A stretch of 64,000 nucleotides of DNA from Candidatus Gottesmanbacteria bacterium (GTDB lineage: Bacteria > Patescibacteria > Microgenomatia > UBA10105 > UBA927), in the NCBI GenBank assembly GCA_903821745.1, contig CAIJMI010000004.1, positions 159,920-223,919 of the forward strand, written 5' to 3'. The notes under the pieces are model-generated. The model saw only the letters and a list, made by a program, of their open reading frames with translations. It was not told the origin of the DNA and made no database searches. How positions within the stretch are numbered: position 1 is the stretch's first letter; each line of letters opens with the position of its first letter. A program made the translations under genes and the position numbers. Below are positions 50,966 to 60,037 of the stretch, in pieces.

Positions 50966-52393
50966 TTATGGTAATCGCGGAAATAACGGTGGTAGTGATG
51001 CAATGGTTGGCCCTGCAAATTGCGTTAATATTCGTTCTGCAGTTTCTGGAAGAAACGGTTGAAGAAGTATTGCAATTGTTTGAATTTGTTGTACTGCATC
51101 GATAAGAATGGGAGTCCGATCAGGTTCAGACAATCTCCATGGTTCTTTGTCATTGATCAATTTATCGCAGATCTTTATTTTTTCCCACACAAATCCCAGC
51201 GCATCGTTGAGTTGAAATTCGTCAATCATCTTTTTGTATTCGTCTTTGAATACATCTTTAAATGTTGTTGTATTTTTCCCGTACGTTACGGTTCCAGAAA
51301 GTTTTGCAACACGTGATGTAAGATTTCCAAGCCCGTTTGCTAAATCTGCGTTATACAGCTCTTTAAATCGCCGTTCAGAAAAATCTCCATCCGCAAACGT
51401 TGGAAGTTCCTTTAAGAAATAATAGCGTAAACTTTCTGCACCGTATTTTGAAATGAGTGCAGTTGGGTCAACAATGTTACCAACGGTTTTACTCATCTTT
51501 TGTCCATCAACGGTAAAGTATCCATGGACAAGAATAGTTTTTGGAAGTGAAAGTCCTGCAGAGAGTAAAAACGCCGGCCAGTAGATAGCATGAAACCGCG
51601 CAATCCCTTTTCCAATGACGTGGACATCTGCCGGCCACCATTTTTTGTATGACGTTTCGTCCCATCCAAATCCAATTCCTGACTGATAAATATTTAACGC
51701 ATCAAACCACACATACATCCGTTGTGTGTCATCTCCAGGAATAGGAACACCCCAGTTTTTTGCTCGTTCGTTACTTCTTGAGATGCTGATATCTTGAAGT
51801 GGTTGTTTTAAGAAAGAAAGCATTTCATTCTTTTTTGTTTCCGGAACGATCTTTATCGTATCTGAAGATATGAGATCGATGAGTTGTTGTTGATAGGAAG
51901 AAAGTTTGAAGAAATAATTTTCTTCTTTTACGAGTTCCAATTTTTTTCCCGGATGTTCAAAACATTCTCCGTTCTCATTTAACTCATCTTTGGTGTAATA
52001 CTGTTCACATCCGACACAATACAATCCTTCATAAGATTTTTTATAGATATCATGTTCACATAACTTCCAAAGTTTTTGACTTGCACTGTAGTGATGTTCC
52101 TGATCGCTTCCTTTTTGGAATATGTCAAATTGAACATGAAGCTGTTGAGCTAATTGTTTAAATAACTCTGAATTTTTATCAATAAATTCTTGAAGTGGTA
52201 TACCTGCCTTTTCCGCCGCCTGCACGTTTTTGAGCGCATTTTCATCACCACCTGATAAAAGACAGGTTTCATCTCCAAGGAGTCGGTGAATGCGGGCAAC
52301 GGTATCAGCCTGTACAAATTCCAATGCGTGGCCCACATGCGGTGTAGCATTGACGTAGGGAATTGCTGTAGTGATATAGAATTTGTTTGCCAT
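50966..52393 (-). CDS. metG: Methionyl-tRNA synthetase
   Basis: A 475-residue class I synthetase that charges tRNA-Met. It shows ITTAIPYVNATPHVGHALEF (HIGH motif), the zinc-binding CVGCEQYYTKDEL region and KMSKTVGN (KMSKS motif). It lacks the C-terminal EMAP-like tRNA-binding domain present in longer MetRS. TATAAT on the minus strand (52406-52401) ends seven bases before the ATG, so a leaderless mRNA is predicted. TatD follows. Confidence 0.97.
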   Translation of the reverse strand: MANKFYITTAIPYVNATPHVGHALEFVQADTVARIHRLLGDETCLLSGGDENALKNVQAAEKAGIPLQEFIDKNSELFKQLAQQLHVQFDIFQKGSDQEHHYSASQKLWKLCEHDIYKKSYEGLYCVGCEQYYTKDELNENGECFEHPGKKLELVKEENYFFKLSSYQQQLIDLISSDTIKIVPETKKNEMLSFLKQPLQDISISRSNERAKNWGVPIPGDDTQRMYVWFDALNIYQSGIGFGWDETSYKKWWPADVHVIGKGIARFHAIYWPAFLLSAGLSLPKTILVHGYFTVDGQKMSKTVGNIVDPTALISKYGAESLRYYFLKELPTFADGDFSERRFKELYNADLANGLGNLTSRVAKLSGTVTYGKNTTTFKDVFKDEYKKMIDEFQLNDALGFVWEKIKICDKLINDKEPWRLSEPDRTPILIDAVQQIQTIAILLQPFLPETAERILTQFAGPTIASLPPLFPRLP

Positions 52394-52415
52394 AGCTCAT
52401 ATTATACATTTTTAC

Positions 52416-52751
52416 TCATGTTTTTGGTGAAGAGGTAGAGTGGGAGAAAAGGCGAAGTATAGAGAGACAACAGATAAAAAGAAGAATTCCATAGATTGGG
52501 TGACGAAGATTAAAGGAGCGAAGAAGAAAATACATCACGATGCTGCCAGAAACAATAAGGGACTGTTTTAAATCCGCAAAAATATAAAGACAGAGAGTAA
52601 TGCTAAGGCCAAACAAAAAAGTATAAAACAAAATAAAACGAACAAAGGTATCAGGAGGAAAGGAAACGATAAACCAGGAAAGAATGGAAAGGAAGACAAC
52701 GGCAAGAAGTAAAAAACCGATATTTCGTTTCTTCGTAAAAAACTCACGCAT
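52416..52751 (-). CDS. Small hypothetical membrane protein
   Basis: A protein of about 111 residues with three hydrophobic segments (IGFLLLAVVFLSILSWFIVS, FVRFILFYTFLFGLSITLCL, YGILLFICCLSILRLF). No family is recognised. The start at 52751 is preferred because TACAAT (52763-52758, minus strand) is six bases before it, while the ATG at 52757 directly abuts the hexamer. It is divergent from rmuC. Confidence 0.5.
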   Translation of the reverse strand: MREFFTKKRNIGFLLLAVVFLSILSWFIVSFPPDTFVRFILFYTFLFGLSITLCLYIFADLKQSLIVSGSIVMYFLLRSFNLRHPIYGILLFICCLSILRLFSHSTSSPKT

Positions 52752-52800
52752 ACTCATATTGTAACGTGAACGGGGCAATGTTAGAATAGCCCTTACGAAT

Positions 52801-53820
52801 ATGGATACACTGCCAATCCTCATCATTGTCCTCATTTTAGGAATTATTTTTATTGTCTATATTTTAAAAACCGAACTATCAAAGCTTCAAAAGCCGACTG
52901 AAAACGCAGCACTAACGCAATGGCTGCAATCTATGCAGGCAACGATTGAGCACACAAATAAAACACTTAATGAAGCAATGCGCGGTCAAACAGGGGACGT
53001 ATCACGACTGTTACAGGCAAACTCGAGAGAACTGAATGAACGGTTGGATGCAGCAACACATGTCATTGGCGATTTGAAACGGAATTTAGGGGAGATGTCA
53101 GAAGTTGGAAAAGGTATCAGGAGTCTCCAAGAATTTTTGCAGTCACCGAAACTTCGGGGAAATATTGGTGAGCAAGTATTATCAGATATGATCGGTCAGA
53201 CATTTCCAAAAAACGCCTTTCATTTACAATACAGCTTTCGTTCAGGACAAAAAGTTGATGCCGTGTTAAAAACGGATGCAGGACTTCTCTGTATTGATTC
53301 AAAATTTCCGATGGAAAATTTTGCCCTTATGCATAATGGGGAAACCGAAAAAAATCGCGCTGACGCAAAAAAGGATTTTATCAGTGATGTGAAAAAACAT
53401 ATCACCGATATTGCGAAAAAATATATTTTGCCAGAAGAAGGGACCATGGATTTTGCGCTCATGTATATTCCGTCGGAATCTGTCTATTACGATATTGTGA
53501 ATAATGAAGCGCTTATGGAAATAGCACGAAATGCTCGTGTATATTGTGTCTCCCCAAATACGCTCTATGCACATTTACAGGTACTCCTTCTTTCCTTTCA
53601 AGGAAAAGAAATGGAAAACAGGACGAAAGATATATTTCGGCTTCTCCGAGCAGTGCAGAAAGACTATGAAAAAATTGACGAACATTTAGGAACGCTTGGC
53701 AAACACGTGACAAATGCGTACAACAGTATGAACAGTGTTTCTTCTGGATTTGCAAGCCTCGGACAAAAGCTTTCCAGGTCAAAAGAAATAGACGCGCCTG
53801 AAGAAAAGAAGCTCGCGTGA
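52801..53820 (+). CDS. rmuC: RmuC-family DNA recombination protein
   Basis: A 339-residue protein. An N-terminal membrane helix (PILIIVLILGIIFIVYIL) and a coiled-coil stretch are followed by the RmuC domain with GNIGEQVLSDMIGQTFP, FRSGQKVDAVLKTDAGLLCI and DSKFPMENFALM, a PD-(D/E)XK-like nuclease core. RmuC limits DNA inversion or recombination in E. coli; its biochemistry remains poorly known. TGT-TAGAAT (52782-52787) is an extended -10. The TGA stop codon forms part of the promoter of the next gene. Confidence 0.92.
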   Translation: MDTLPILIIVLILGIIFIVYILKTELSKLQKPTENAALTQWLQSMQATIEHTNKTLNEAMRGQTGDVSRLLQANSRELNERLDAATHVIGDLKRNLGEMSEVGKGIRSLQEFLQSPKLRGNIGEQVLSDMIGQTFPKNAFHLQYSFRSGQKVDAVLKTDAGLLCIDSKFPMENFALMHNGETEKNRADAKKDFISDVKKHITDIAKKYILPEEGTMDFALMYIPSESVYYDIVNNEALMEIARNARVYCVSPNTLYAHLQVLLLSFQGKEMENRTKDIFRLLRAVQKDYEKIDEHLGTLGKHVTNAYNSMNSVSSGFASLGQKLSRSKEIDAPEEKKLA

Positions 53821-53833
53821 TATACTTTCTATC

Positions 53834-55090
53834 ATGCTCCACCAAGTAAAACATAAGATTGCGAGTTTCCTTCCGGCTTTAAAATCACCAAATTACCGGT
53901 TATTTTTTATTGGTCAAGGAATCTCATTGGTCGGATCTTGGATGCAGTCAGTTGCAGAACAATGGTTAGTGTATCCTGTTTTAACTTCAAACAAATCACT
54001 TCTTGGAATAATTAGTGCCGTAAATATGGTTCCCACGCTTATTTTTGTATTGTTTGCCGGAGTGCTGGTAGATCGCATGAATAAACGGAAAATGTTTATT
54101 GCATTTCAAATTGTGTATTCAGTTGTCGCATTTGCACTGTATATTTTAATTGTGACAAAACACATTCAACTCTGGCACATATTCGGTGCGGCAATTGTCG
54201 GAGGAACTATTTTTGCCTTTGAAAACCCAACACGTCAAACATTTATGATGGAGTTGGTGGAGAAAAAATATTTACCTTCCGCAATGTCACTTTCCTCAGC
54301 ACTGTTTAATAGTGCACGTGCCATAGGTCCAGCCGTTGCTGGAATTGTGATTGCTACACTTGGAATTGCTCCTGCGTATTTATTAAACAGCATTAGCTTT
54401 TTTGCAGTTATCACCAGCCTGTTTTTAATGAAGTTTCCACCTGTTATTCCTGAAAATAAACCGGGCGCACCATTTTTCTCCGGGTTGAAAGAAGGGATAG
54501 GGTATATTAAACAAAATAAAATTTATGTAGCGATTCTTGCAATCGTTGGAACCATGACATTTTTTTCCTGGCCCGGATCAACCCTCCAACCGGTATTTGC
54601 ACATGACATTTTTAAAAAAGGTGAAGTGGGATTTGGTTTTATTCAAAGTACTTTTGGAATTGGAGCTATGATTGGAGGATTAACATTCGGAAAAATTTTT
54701 GAGAAGTTAAAAAGAAAACATAGATTATTGTTTTTAGCCGTTGGTATAACTGTTATTACCATGATGGGCTATGCATGGGCACCGTGGTTTTGGTTTGCAC
54801 TTGTTATGCAGGGAATATCTGGATGGGCAATATCGACAGTATATGCAATTTGTGGAACTCTGATGATCATTGCGGTTCCCGGAGAGCTCCGTGGGAGAGT
54901 CTCCAGTATTTATACGTTTGTCTTCATGGGGTGTATGCCGTTCGGAGCAATTCTAGCAAGCGTATTTGTTATCAGCTTGGGTCCAAGACTGATTGTTACG
55001 TTGTGTGCAATAAGTATTGGTATGGTCATAAGTACGTTTGTACTTTTAATGAAGGGTAAGTTTCAAGCAAAAATTGCGACGATGGTATAA
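53834..55090 (+). CDS. MFS transporter (EntS/MFS_3 type)
   Basis: A 418-residue 12-helix transporter. SPNYRLFFIGQGISLVGSWM, LVDRMNKRKMFIAFQ and NSARAIGPAVAGI are typical of the MFS_3 group, which includes siderophore and drug exporters. Substrate is unknown. TATACT (53821-53826) preceded by TGA (the rmuC stop codon) is an extended -10, seven bases before the ATG. Confidence 0.88.
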   Translation: MLHQVKHKIASFLPALKSPNYRLFFIGQGISLVGSWMQSVAEQWLVYPVLTSNKSLLGIISAVNMVPTLIFVLFAGVLVDRMNKRKMFIAFQIVYSVVAFALYILIVTKHIQLWHIFGAAIVGGTIFAFENPTRQTFMMELVEKKYLPSAMSLSSALFNSARAIGPAVAGIVIATLGIAPAYLLNSISFFAVITSLFLMKFPPVIPENKPGAPFFSGLKEGIGYIKQNKIYVAILAIVGTMTFFSWPGSTLQPVFAHDIFKKGEVGFGFIQSTFGIGAMIGGLTFGKIFEKLKRKHRLLFLAVGITVITMMGYAWAPWFWFALVMQGISGWAISTVYAICGTLMIIAVPGELRGRVSSIYTFVFMGCMPFGAILASVFVISLGPRLIVTLCAISIGMVISTFVLLMKGKFQAKIATMV

Positions 55091-55101
55091 TAGCGATATT
55101 A

Positions 55102-58011
55102 ATGAAGCAGACATCTTCTGATAAAAGAATTTTAAACACAGAACAGAAAAAAGCAGTAACCTTTGGGAAAGGCCCACTCCTTATTATTGCTGGCGCTGGC
55201 ACTGGGAAAACAACAGTCATTTCAGAGCGTATTCAGTATCTCATTGCTTCTACAAAAGCATTGCCTCAGGAAATTTTGGCACTCACCTTTACAGAAAAAG
55301 CCTCACGGGAAATGGAAGAGCGTGTGGATTTAACTATGCCGTATGGAACGACACAAATGTGGATCTCAACATTTCATGCATTCTGTGATCGAATATTGAA
55401 AAATGAAAGTCTAGCCATTGGGTTAAACCCAAATTTTAAACTCATGGGAGAAGCGGAAAGTATCCAATTTTTTACCCACCATTTATTTGAATTTGAACTG
55501 TCATATTTTCGTCCACTCGGAAATCCAACGAAATTCGTTTCCGGTATTTTGCAGCATTTTTCAAGACTGAAAGATGAAGATGTAAGTCCCGAACAATATA
55601 TGCATTGGGTGAAAAAAGGTGAAAAGACTGCAAAAAGTCCGGAAGAACGGGAAGAGAATAATAAATATCTGGAACTTGCAAAAGCGTATTTAAAATATGA
55701 AGAGCTCAAAATAAAAGAAGGACGTGCTGATTACGGAGATCTTATTGCGAATACCTTAAAAGTATTTAGGACCCGCAAAAAAATTTTATCCCAATATCAA
55801 AAACAATTTAAATATATTCTCATTGATGAATTTCAGGATACCAACTTTGCACAAAATGAACTTGCCGTTCTTCTAGCAGGAACAAAACAAAATATTACCG
55901 TGGTTGGGGATGATGATCAGGCGATATATCGTTGGCGCGGTGCTGCAATTTCAAATATCGTTCAATTTCGAAAACATTTCAAGAAAGCGAAAATTGTTGT
56001 TTTAACAAAAAATTACCGTTCAACGCAGGAGATACTAAACCGCTCCTATGATTTGATACAACATAATAATCCAGACAGGTTAGAGGTTGTTGAAAAAATA
56101 AATAAACGGCTGGAATGCACAAGAAGAGTAAACGGGCAAAGTGTTGTGGTATTAAATGCAGAACGCGTTGAGGACGAAGCAGAGTTGGTAGCAAAGGAAA
56201 TTGTAAAACTTAATAAAGATAATCTATCGTGGAAAGATATTGCCATTTTAGTCCGCGCAAACGCGCACGCAGAACCGTTCGTTCGGGCGCTCACCAGGGC
56301 CGGTATTCCACTACAATTTTTAGGTCCAGGTCAATTGTTTCGGCAGCCGGAGGTAAAGGATATCATTGCATATTTGAAACTACTGTATAACATTCATGAC
56401 AGTGTCTCTATGTACCGCGTCCTTACGATGGATATCTTTAGTGTTTCACCAAGGGATGTAGCTGAAATTGTGTCTTGTGCCAAAACAAATAATATTTCCA
56501 TTTTTAACGCAGCAGAACAGATAGTGATAGGAGACACGCTATCTGAATCCGGAAAGAAAAAAGTAAGTGAAATTCTTTTAATGGTTCAGAAACATTTGGG
56601 AAGTATTAAAAAAGAAACAGCAGGACAAATAGCCTATTATTTTCTTCAAGACTCAGGACTTTTGCAATCATTAACGATTGTTACGAATGTGAAAGAGCAG
56701 CACAAAGCAGAAAATATTGCGAAGTTTTTCGATAAGATCAAAACCTACGAAGTGGATCATGAGGATGCCAGTATATTTGCAGTTGTTGATTGGTTGGATT
56801 TATCGATGGAACTGGGGGAATCCCCGCTTGCAACTAACAGTGATTGGGGAGAGATAGATGCTGTGAATATCTTGACCGTGCATTCTGCAAAAGGTTTGGA
56901 ATTTCCTGTTGTCTTTCTTGTTAATCTCGTGAATGCGCGTTTTCCAACAACAGAACGACACGAACAAATTCCCATTCCCGACGCACTCGTCAAAGAAGTG
57001 CTTCCCATCGGGGATTACCACATGGAAGAAGAGCGCCGGTTGTTTTATGTCGGAATGACAAGAGCTCGGGACCAGTTATTTTTAACGGGTGCAAAATATT
57101 ACGGTGACGGAAAACGGGAAAAGAAATTATCACCGTTTATTCAGGAATGTTTAGGGAATCAGGAAATTGGTACCGTAACGAGAGAGCCGGAAAAAAATGA
57201 CAAACAGTTATTCCTCATCGATTGGGCACAGAATGATACGTCGGCAGATCAAGAGAAAAAAATTGGAGCACGGAAGCCCATTACGAATATTTGGTATACC
57301 CATATAGAAACGTTTAAGCGGTGTCCGCTGCAATATAAATACCGGTATGTTATAAAAATTCCTGTTCCAACCTCCGCTGCACTTGGGTTTGGTGATATCG
57401 TGCATAAAACCATGCAGGCCTTTTATACCGCAGTGATCGCAGGAGCCGTTGTGACGAAAAAGACGTTGCTTTCATTATATGAAGAGCAATGGAAATCCAA
57501 GGGGTTTATGAGCAAAGCCTATGAAGAGGAAATGAAAAAACATGGGGAAGTGTTACTCGCTGAATACTTTGATAAGGGCTATGACCCAAAAACAAAAACG
57601 ATTGCAGTAGAGCAAGCGTTTAAAATGAAAATTGCAAAAGATATAACACTTGGTGGAAAGATTGACCGGATTGATAAAACAAAAGATGGGAAACTGGAAA
57701 TTATTGATTACAAAACCGGGGCTGCACCAAAGAAACGCGATCCACAGGAAGATTTTCAATTATCACTCTACGCACTTGCTGCTGCTGACCCTGGAGTATA
57801 TGGAGAAAAACAGGAAAACATTATTGTTTCCTTTTACTTTTTTGAAGGTCAGGAACGGATATCAGGATCCAGGAGTAAAGAAAAACTTTCAGAAATTAAA
57901 GAAGAAATTATCCATACGGTCGAGGAAATGAACACGAGTGATTTTCATGCAACTCCAGGAATGTACTGCGCCTTCTGTGAATTCCGGCTTATTTGTGAGG
58001 CGTGGAAATAG
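55102..58011 (+). CDS. UvrD/Rep-type helicase-nuclease (AddA/RecB-like, PD-(D/E)XK)
   Basis: A 969-residue superfamily 1 helicase with a C-terminal nuclease. Motifs are GAGTGKTTVISERI (I), FTEKASREME, LIDEFQDTNFAQN (II), GDDDQAIYRWRGA (III), LTVHSAKGLEFPVV (V) and RRLFYVGMTRARDQL (VI). The nuclease domain has GGKIDRIDKTKDGKLEIIDY followed by KTG. The motif CPLQYKYRY, with YCAFCEFRLIC at the extreme C-terminus, resembles the iron-sulfur staple of AddB-type nucleases. Double-strand break end processing is the probable role. TGG-TATAAT lies ten bases before the ATG. It is convergent with a FemAB gene (23-base overlap). Confidence 0.9.
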   Translation: MKQTSSDKRILNTEQKKAVTFGKGPLLIIAGAGTGKTTVISERIQYLIASTKALPQEILALTFTEKASREMEERVDLTMPYGTTQMWISTFHAFCDRILKNESLAIGLNPNFKLMGEAESIQFFTHHLFEFELSYFRPLGNPTKFVSGILQHFSRLKDEDVSPEQYMHWVKKGEKTAKSPEEREENNKYLELAKAYLKYEELKIKEGRADYGDLIANTLKVFRTRKKILSQYQKQFKYILIDEFQDTNFAQNELAVLLAGTKQNITVVGDDDQAIYRWRGAAISNIVQFRKHFKKAKIVVLTKNYRSTQEILNRSYDLIQHNNPDRLEVVEKINKRLECTRRVNGQSVVVLNAERVEDEAELVAKEIVKLNKDNLSWKDIAILVRANAHAEPFVRALTRAGIPLQFLGPGQLFRQPEVKDIIAYLKLLYNIHDSVSMYRVLTMDIFSVSPRDVAEIVSCAKTNNISIFNAAEQIVIGDTLSESGKKKVSEILLMVQKHLGSIKKETAGQIAYYFLQDSGLLQSLTIVTNVKEQHKAENIAKFFDKIKTYEVDHEDASIFAVVDWLDLSMELGESPLATNSDWGEIDAVNILTVHSAKGLEFPVVFLVNLVNARFPTTERHEQIPIPDALVKEVLPIGDYHMEEERRLFYVGMTRARDQLFLTGAKYYGDGKREKKLSPFIQECLGNQEIGTVTREPEKNDKQLFLIDWAQNDTSADQEKKIGARKPITNIWYTHIETFKRCPLQYKYRYVIKIPVPTSAALGFGDIVHKTMQAFYTAVIAGAVVTKKTLLSLYEEQWKSKGFMSKAYEEEMKKHGEVLLAEYFDKGYDPKTKTIAVEQAFKMKIAKDITLGGKIDRIDKTKDGKLEIIDYKTGAAPKKRDPQEDFQLSLYALAAADPGVYGEKQENIIVSFYFFEGQERISGSRSKEKLSEIKEEIIHTVEEMNTSDFHATPGMYCAFCEFRLICEAWK

Positions 58012-58834
58012 GGTAATAGAGCGTCTTTCCACCAAAGCCTTCTTTGAATTTGGTAAATCCGAGCCATGCAGTATATTGTTTTGGTGTCCGTTCGTCCCAT
58101 ACACCGACAAAATCAAAATCTTCACACTTTTGTTTGTGAGCAAACTGTAATGCTTTCCAGACGAGCAAAGTTGGGGCAAACAATTTTTTCCCTTCATGAG
58201 TTGCTCCTGCAATCCAATAGTAACAGCGTTTTTTCCAGATAAGCAGAAGTACTCCTCCAACAATGTTGCCCTGGGAATTTTTTGCAAGAAGGATGTGTGC
58301 TTTCTTTTTGGGATAAAAAATATTCCATAATTTATCAATACCGTATGTAGTAATACCCCCAAGCATGCCGGCAGATTTATTTTTTATACCAGTCAAATCA
58401 CTGATATGTTGTGATGCCATAATGGTAATGCCATTATGTTCCGCTCGTCGCACAGCCCGACGTTTGGAAGAGGTGAATGCAGAAAAAATTTCTTTTTCAG
58501 ATGGAAGGACGTTTACCAGAATGGTTTTCGTCGGAAGAAACGGAGAAGATATGACTGTGAAAAATTTTGAAAGCGATTGTATATATGAAGCATATCTCTC
58601 AGGGTCTTCAGAAGCACGAGGTTCAATAGAAATAGAACGAACATGATGCGCTTTTAAAAAAGGAATAAATTTCGGAAGGTATGGCAATACTTCCGGCCGT
58701 TGCAATTTCGCTAGTGTTCCGATAAACGGTAGTCGCCGGTAAAAAATTGCAGCGCCATCAAGTATATCCACAGACCATCCTAAGGAAAGAATATATTGTT
58801 GGTATAACTGACTTTGTTGCAGATCCATGATCAT
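57989..58834 (-). CDS. FemAB/GNAT-like acyltransferase
   Basis: A 281-residue protein of the FemABX-like GNAT fold. TSSKRRAVRRAEHNGITI, HILLAKNSQGNIVGGVLLLI and YYWIAGATHEGKKLFAPTLL are the counterparts of the substrate and acetyl-CoA-like binding regions. FemAB enzymes add amino acids from aminoacyl-tRNA to peptidoglycan stem peptides. It starts directly after the stop of the second FemAB gene, so the pair is an operon. The acceptor or amino acid is not known. Confidence 0.82.
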   Translation of the reverse strand: MIMDLQQSQLYQQYILSLGWSVDILDGAAIFYRRLPFIGTLAKLQRPEVLPYLPKFIPFLKAHHVRSISIEPRASEDPERYASYIQSLSKFFTVISSPFLPTKTILVNVLPSEKEIFSAFTSSKRRAVRRAEHNGITIMASQHISDLTGIKNKSAGMLGGITTYGIDKLWNIFYPKKKAHILLAKNSQGNIVGGVLLLIWKKRCYYWIAGATHEGKKLFAPTLLVWKALQFAHKQKCEDFDFVGVWDERTPKQYTAWLGFTKFKEGFGGKTLYYPISTPHK

Positions 58835-59773
58835 TTATTTGAGAAGCTTGAGAATACTCCACCTGATCGAATCAACGATGCAATAAAGTTTATAGAGAAC
58901 TGGTCGAAGAATAAGATCATACGATCCGATAAATTCAATAAGCGTTGGATTATATCCGGTCTTAAATCGATGAAATCCATACCATGGGTCCTGGGGATCT
59001 GGATCTGGTCCAATTGCGCCCCAAAGATCAAATGTATGAAAGCCCTGTTTTTTGCCCCATTTAACAAGTTCCCAAAGAAGGAGATTTGGTGCCATAACTT
59101 CCCGGTGGTTTCTGGATGATGCACCGTACGGGTAATACATGACCCCATCATGCACAAAAATAATCCACGCAGCGAGTGTTTCACCTTGAAAGGTTGCAGT
59201 AAAGATATGCGCAATGCCTGCGTCTTTCATAATTTTCCACATGGTTTTGTGATAGGTATTGTTATGGGCGTAGAATCCTTGTCGGTCAGTTGTTTCTTTT
59301 TCCAGCTTGAGATATTCTTCAAATCCTTGTTCGGTGGTATCTTCCTGGATAGTAACACCATGTTTTTCTGCAATTTTAATGTTGTACCTGGTTTTTGGAT
59401 GCATTGCTTTTGATAACTCTTCTTCTGATTTAGTAAGATCTAAAACGAATGTATATTTAGTAAACAGTGGATGATGGGAATATTTCAAAACACGTGAAGT
59501 ACCGAGAGATTTATTTGTATTCTTGATAACATTTGGTTCAAGTTGAATATATATAGCGTTCTGTTCGTTTCCAATTGTCTGCAGTTCTTTAATGAAAGCA
59601 TTCGTAGGAAGCGGGCCTTTTGGAAAGTAACCAATGGTCCAGGAAGTATAGGGTACACGGTGAAAAGAAACATACCCTTGTGATGTTTTAACAACAGCTA
59701 CTCCCATTGCTTTTCTAAATTCACTCCATGCTGCGGTCTGAAGCGGATGTATTGGCGCTTTTGTTTTTTCCAT
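58835..59773 (-). CDS. FemAB-type peptidoglycan interpeptide bridge transferase
   Basis: A 312-residue FemX-like aminoacyltransferase with MHPKTRYNIKIAEKHGVTIQ, ARN-like LAAWIIFVHDGVMYYPYGAS, SRNHREVMAPNLLLWELVKW and FHTFDLWGA, the double-GNAT arrangement of this family. It should add the first or second residue of a bridge in peptidoglycan. The ATG at 59773 is preferred over 59779: CATAAT (59785-59780, minus strand) lies six bases before it. It is the first gene of a two-FemAB operon. Confidence 0.88.
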   Translation of the reverse strand: MEKTKAPIHPLQTAAWSEFRKAMGVAVVKTSQGYVSFHRVPYTSWTIGYFPKGPLPTNAFIKELQTIGNEQNAIYIQLEPNVIKNTNKSLGTSRVLKYSHHPLFTKYTFVLDLTKSEEELSKAMHPKTRYNIKIAEKHGVTIQEDTTEQGFEEYLKLEKETTDRQGFYAHNNTYHKTMWKIMKDAGIAHIFTATFQGETLAAWIIFVHDGVMYYPYGASSRNHREVMAPNLLLWELVKWGKKQGFHTFDLWGAIGPDPDPQDPWYGFHRFKTGYNPTLIEFIGSYDLILRPVLYKLYCIVDSIRWSILKLLK

Positions 59774-59818
59774 AGGCATATTATGGCGCTTTTAACGATG
59801 TGATACAATATTTGTAGT

Positions 59819-60025
59819 ATGAAAAAACGTCAACTGCCTCGACGAAAATCAACTTCTCAACAATCAACCTGGCTACCTTTTGTTGATCACAGTATTTTTC
59901 CTCATATCTTTTCGTTTGGTCATGTCAAAGGGGTTGCACGATTGTTTTTACAATGTGAAATAGTACTCGCGCTGCTTTTAGTAATTGGGACCTGTCTTGC
60001 AGTGTCTATTCATTTTTGTCGGTAA
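59819..60025 (+). CDS. Small basic membrane protein
   Basis: A 68-residue protein with a strongly basic start (MKKRQLPRRK) and one hydrophobic segment (IVLALLLVIGTCLAVSIHF). TGA-TACAAT (hexamer 59804-59809), an extended -10, is nine bases before the ATG, which supports its being a real gene. I see no family. It is divergent from the FemAB gene and convergent with the helicase gene (13 bases between stops). Confidence 0.5.
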   Translation: MKKRQLPRRKSTSQQSTWLPFVDHSIFPHIFSFGHVKGVARLFLQCEIVLALLLVIGTCLAVSIHFCR

Positions 60026-60037
60026 TACTGGACTTGT

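Noticed and set aside
54775..55059. Cys/Gly-rich 94-codon frame inside the MFS gene
   Set aside because: Same-strand shadow of the transporter; its composition reflects the out-of-frame reading.
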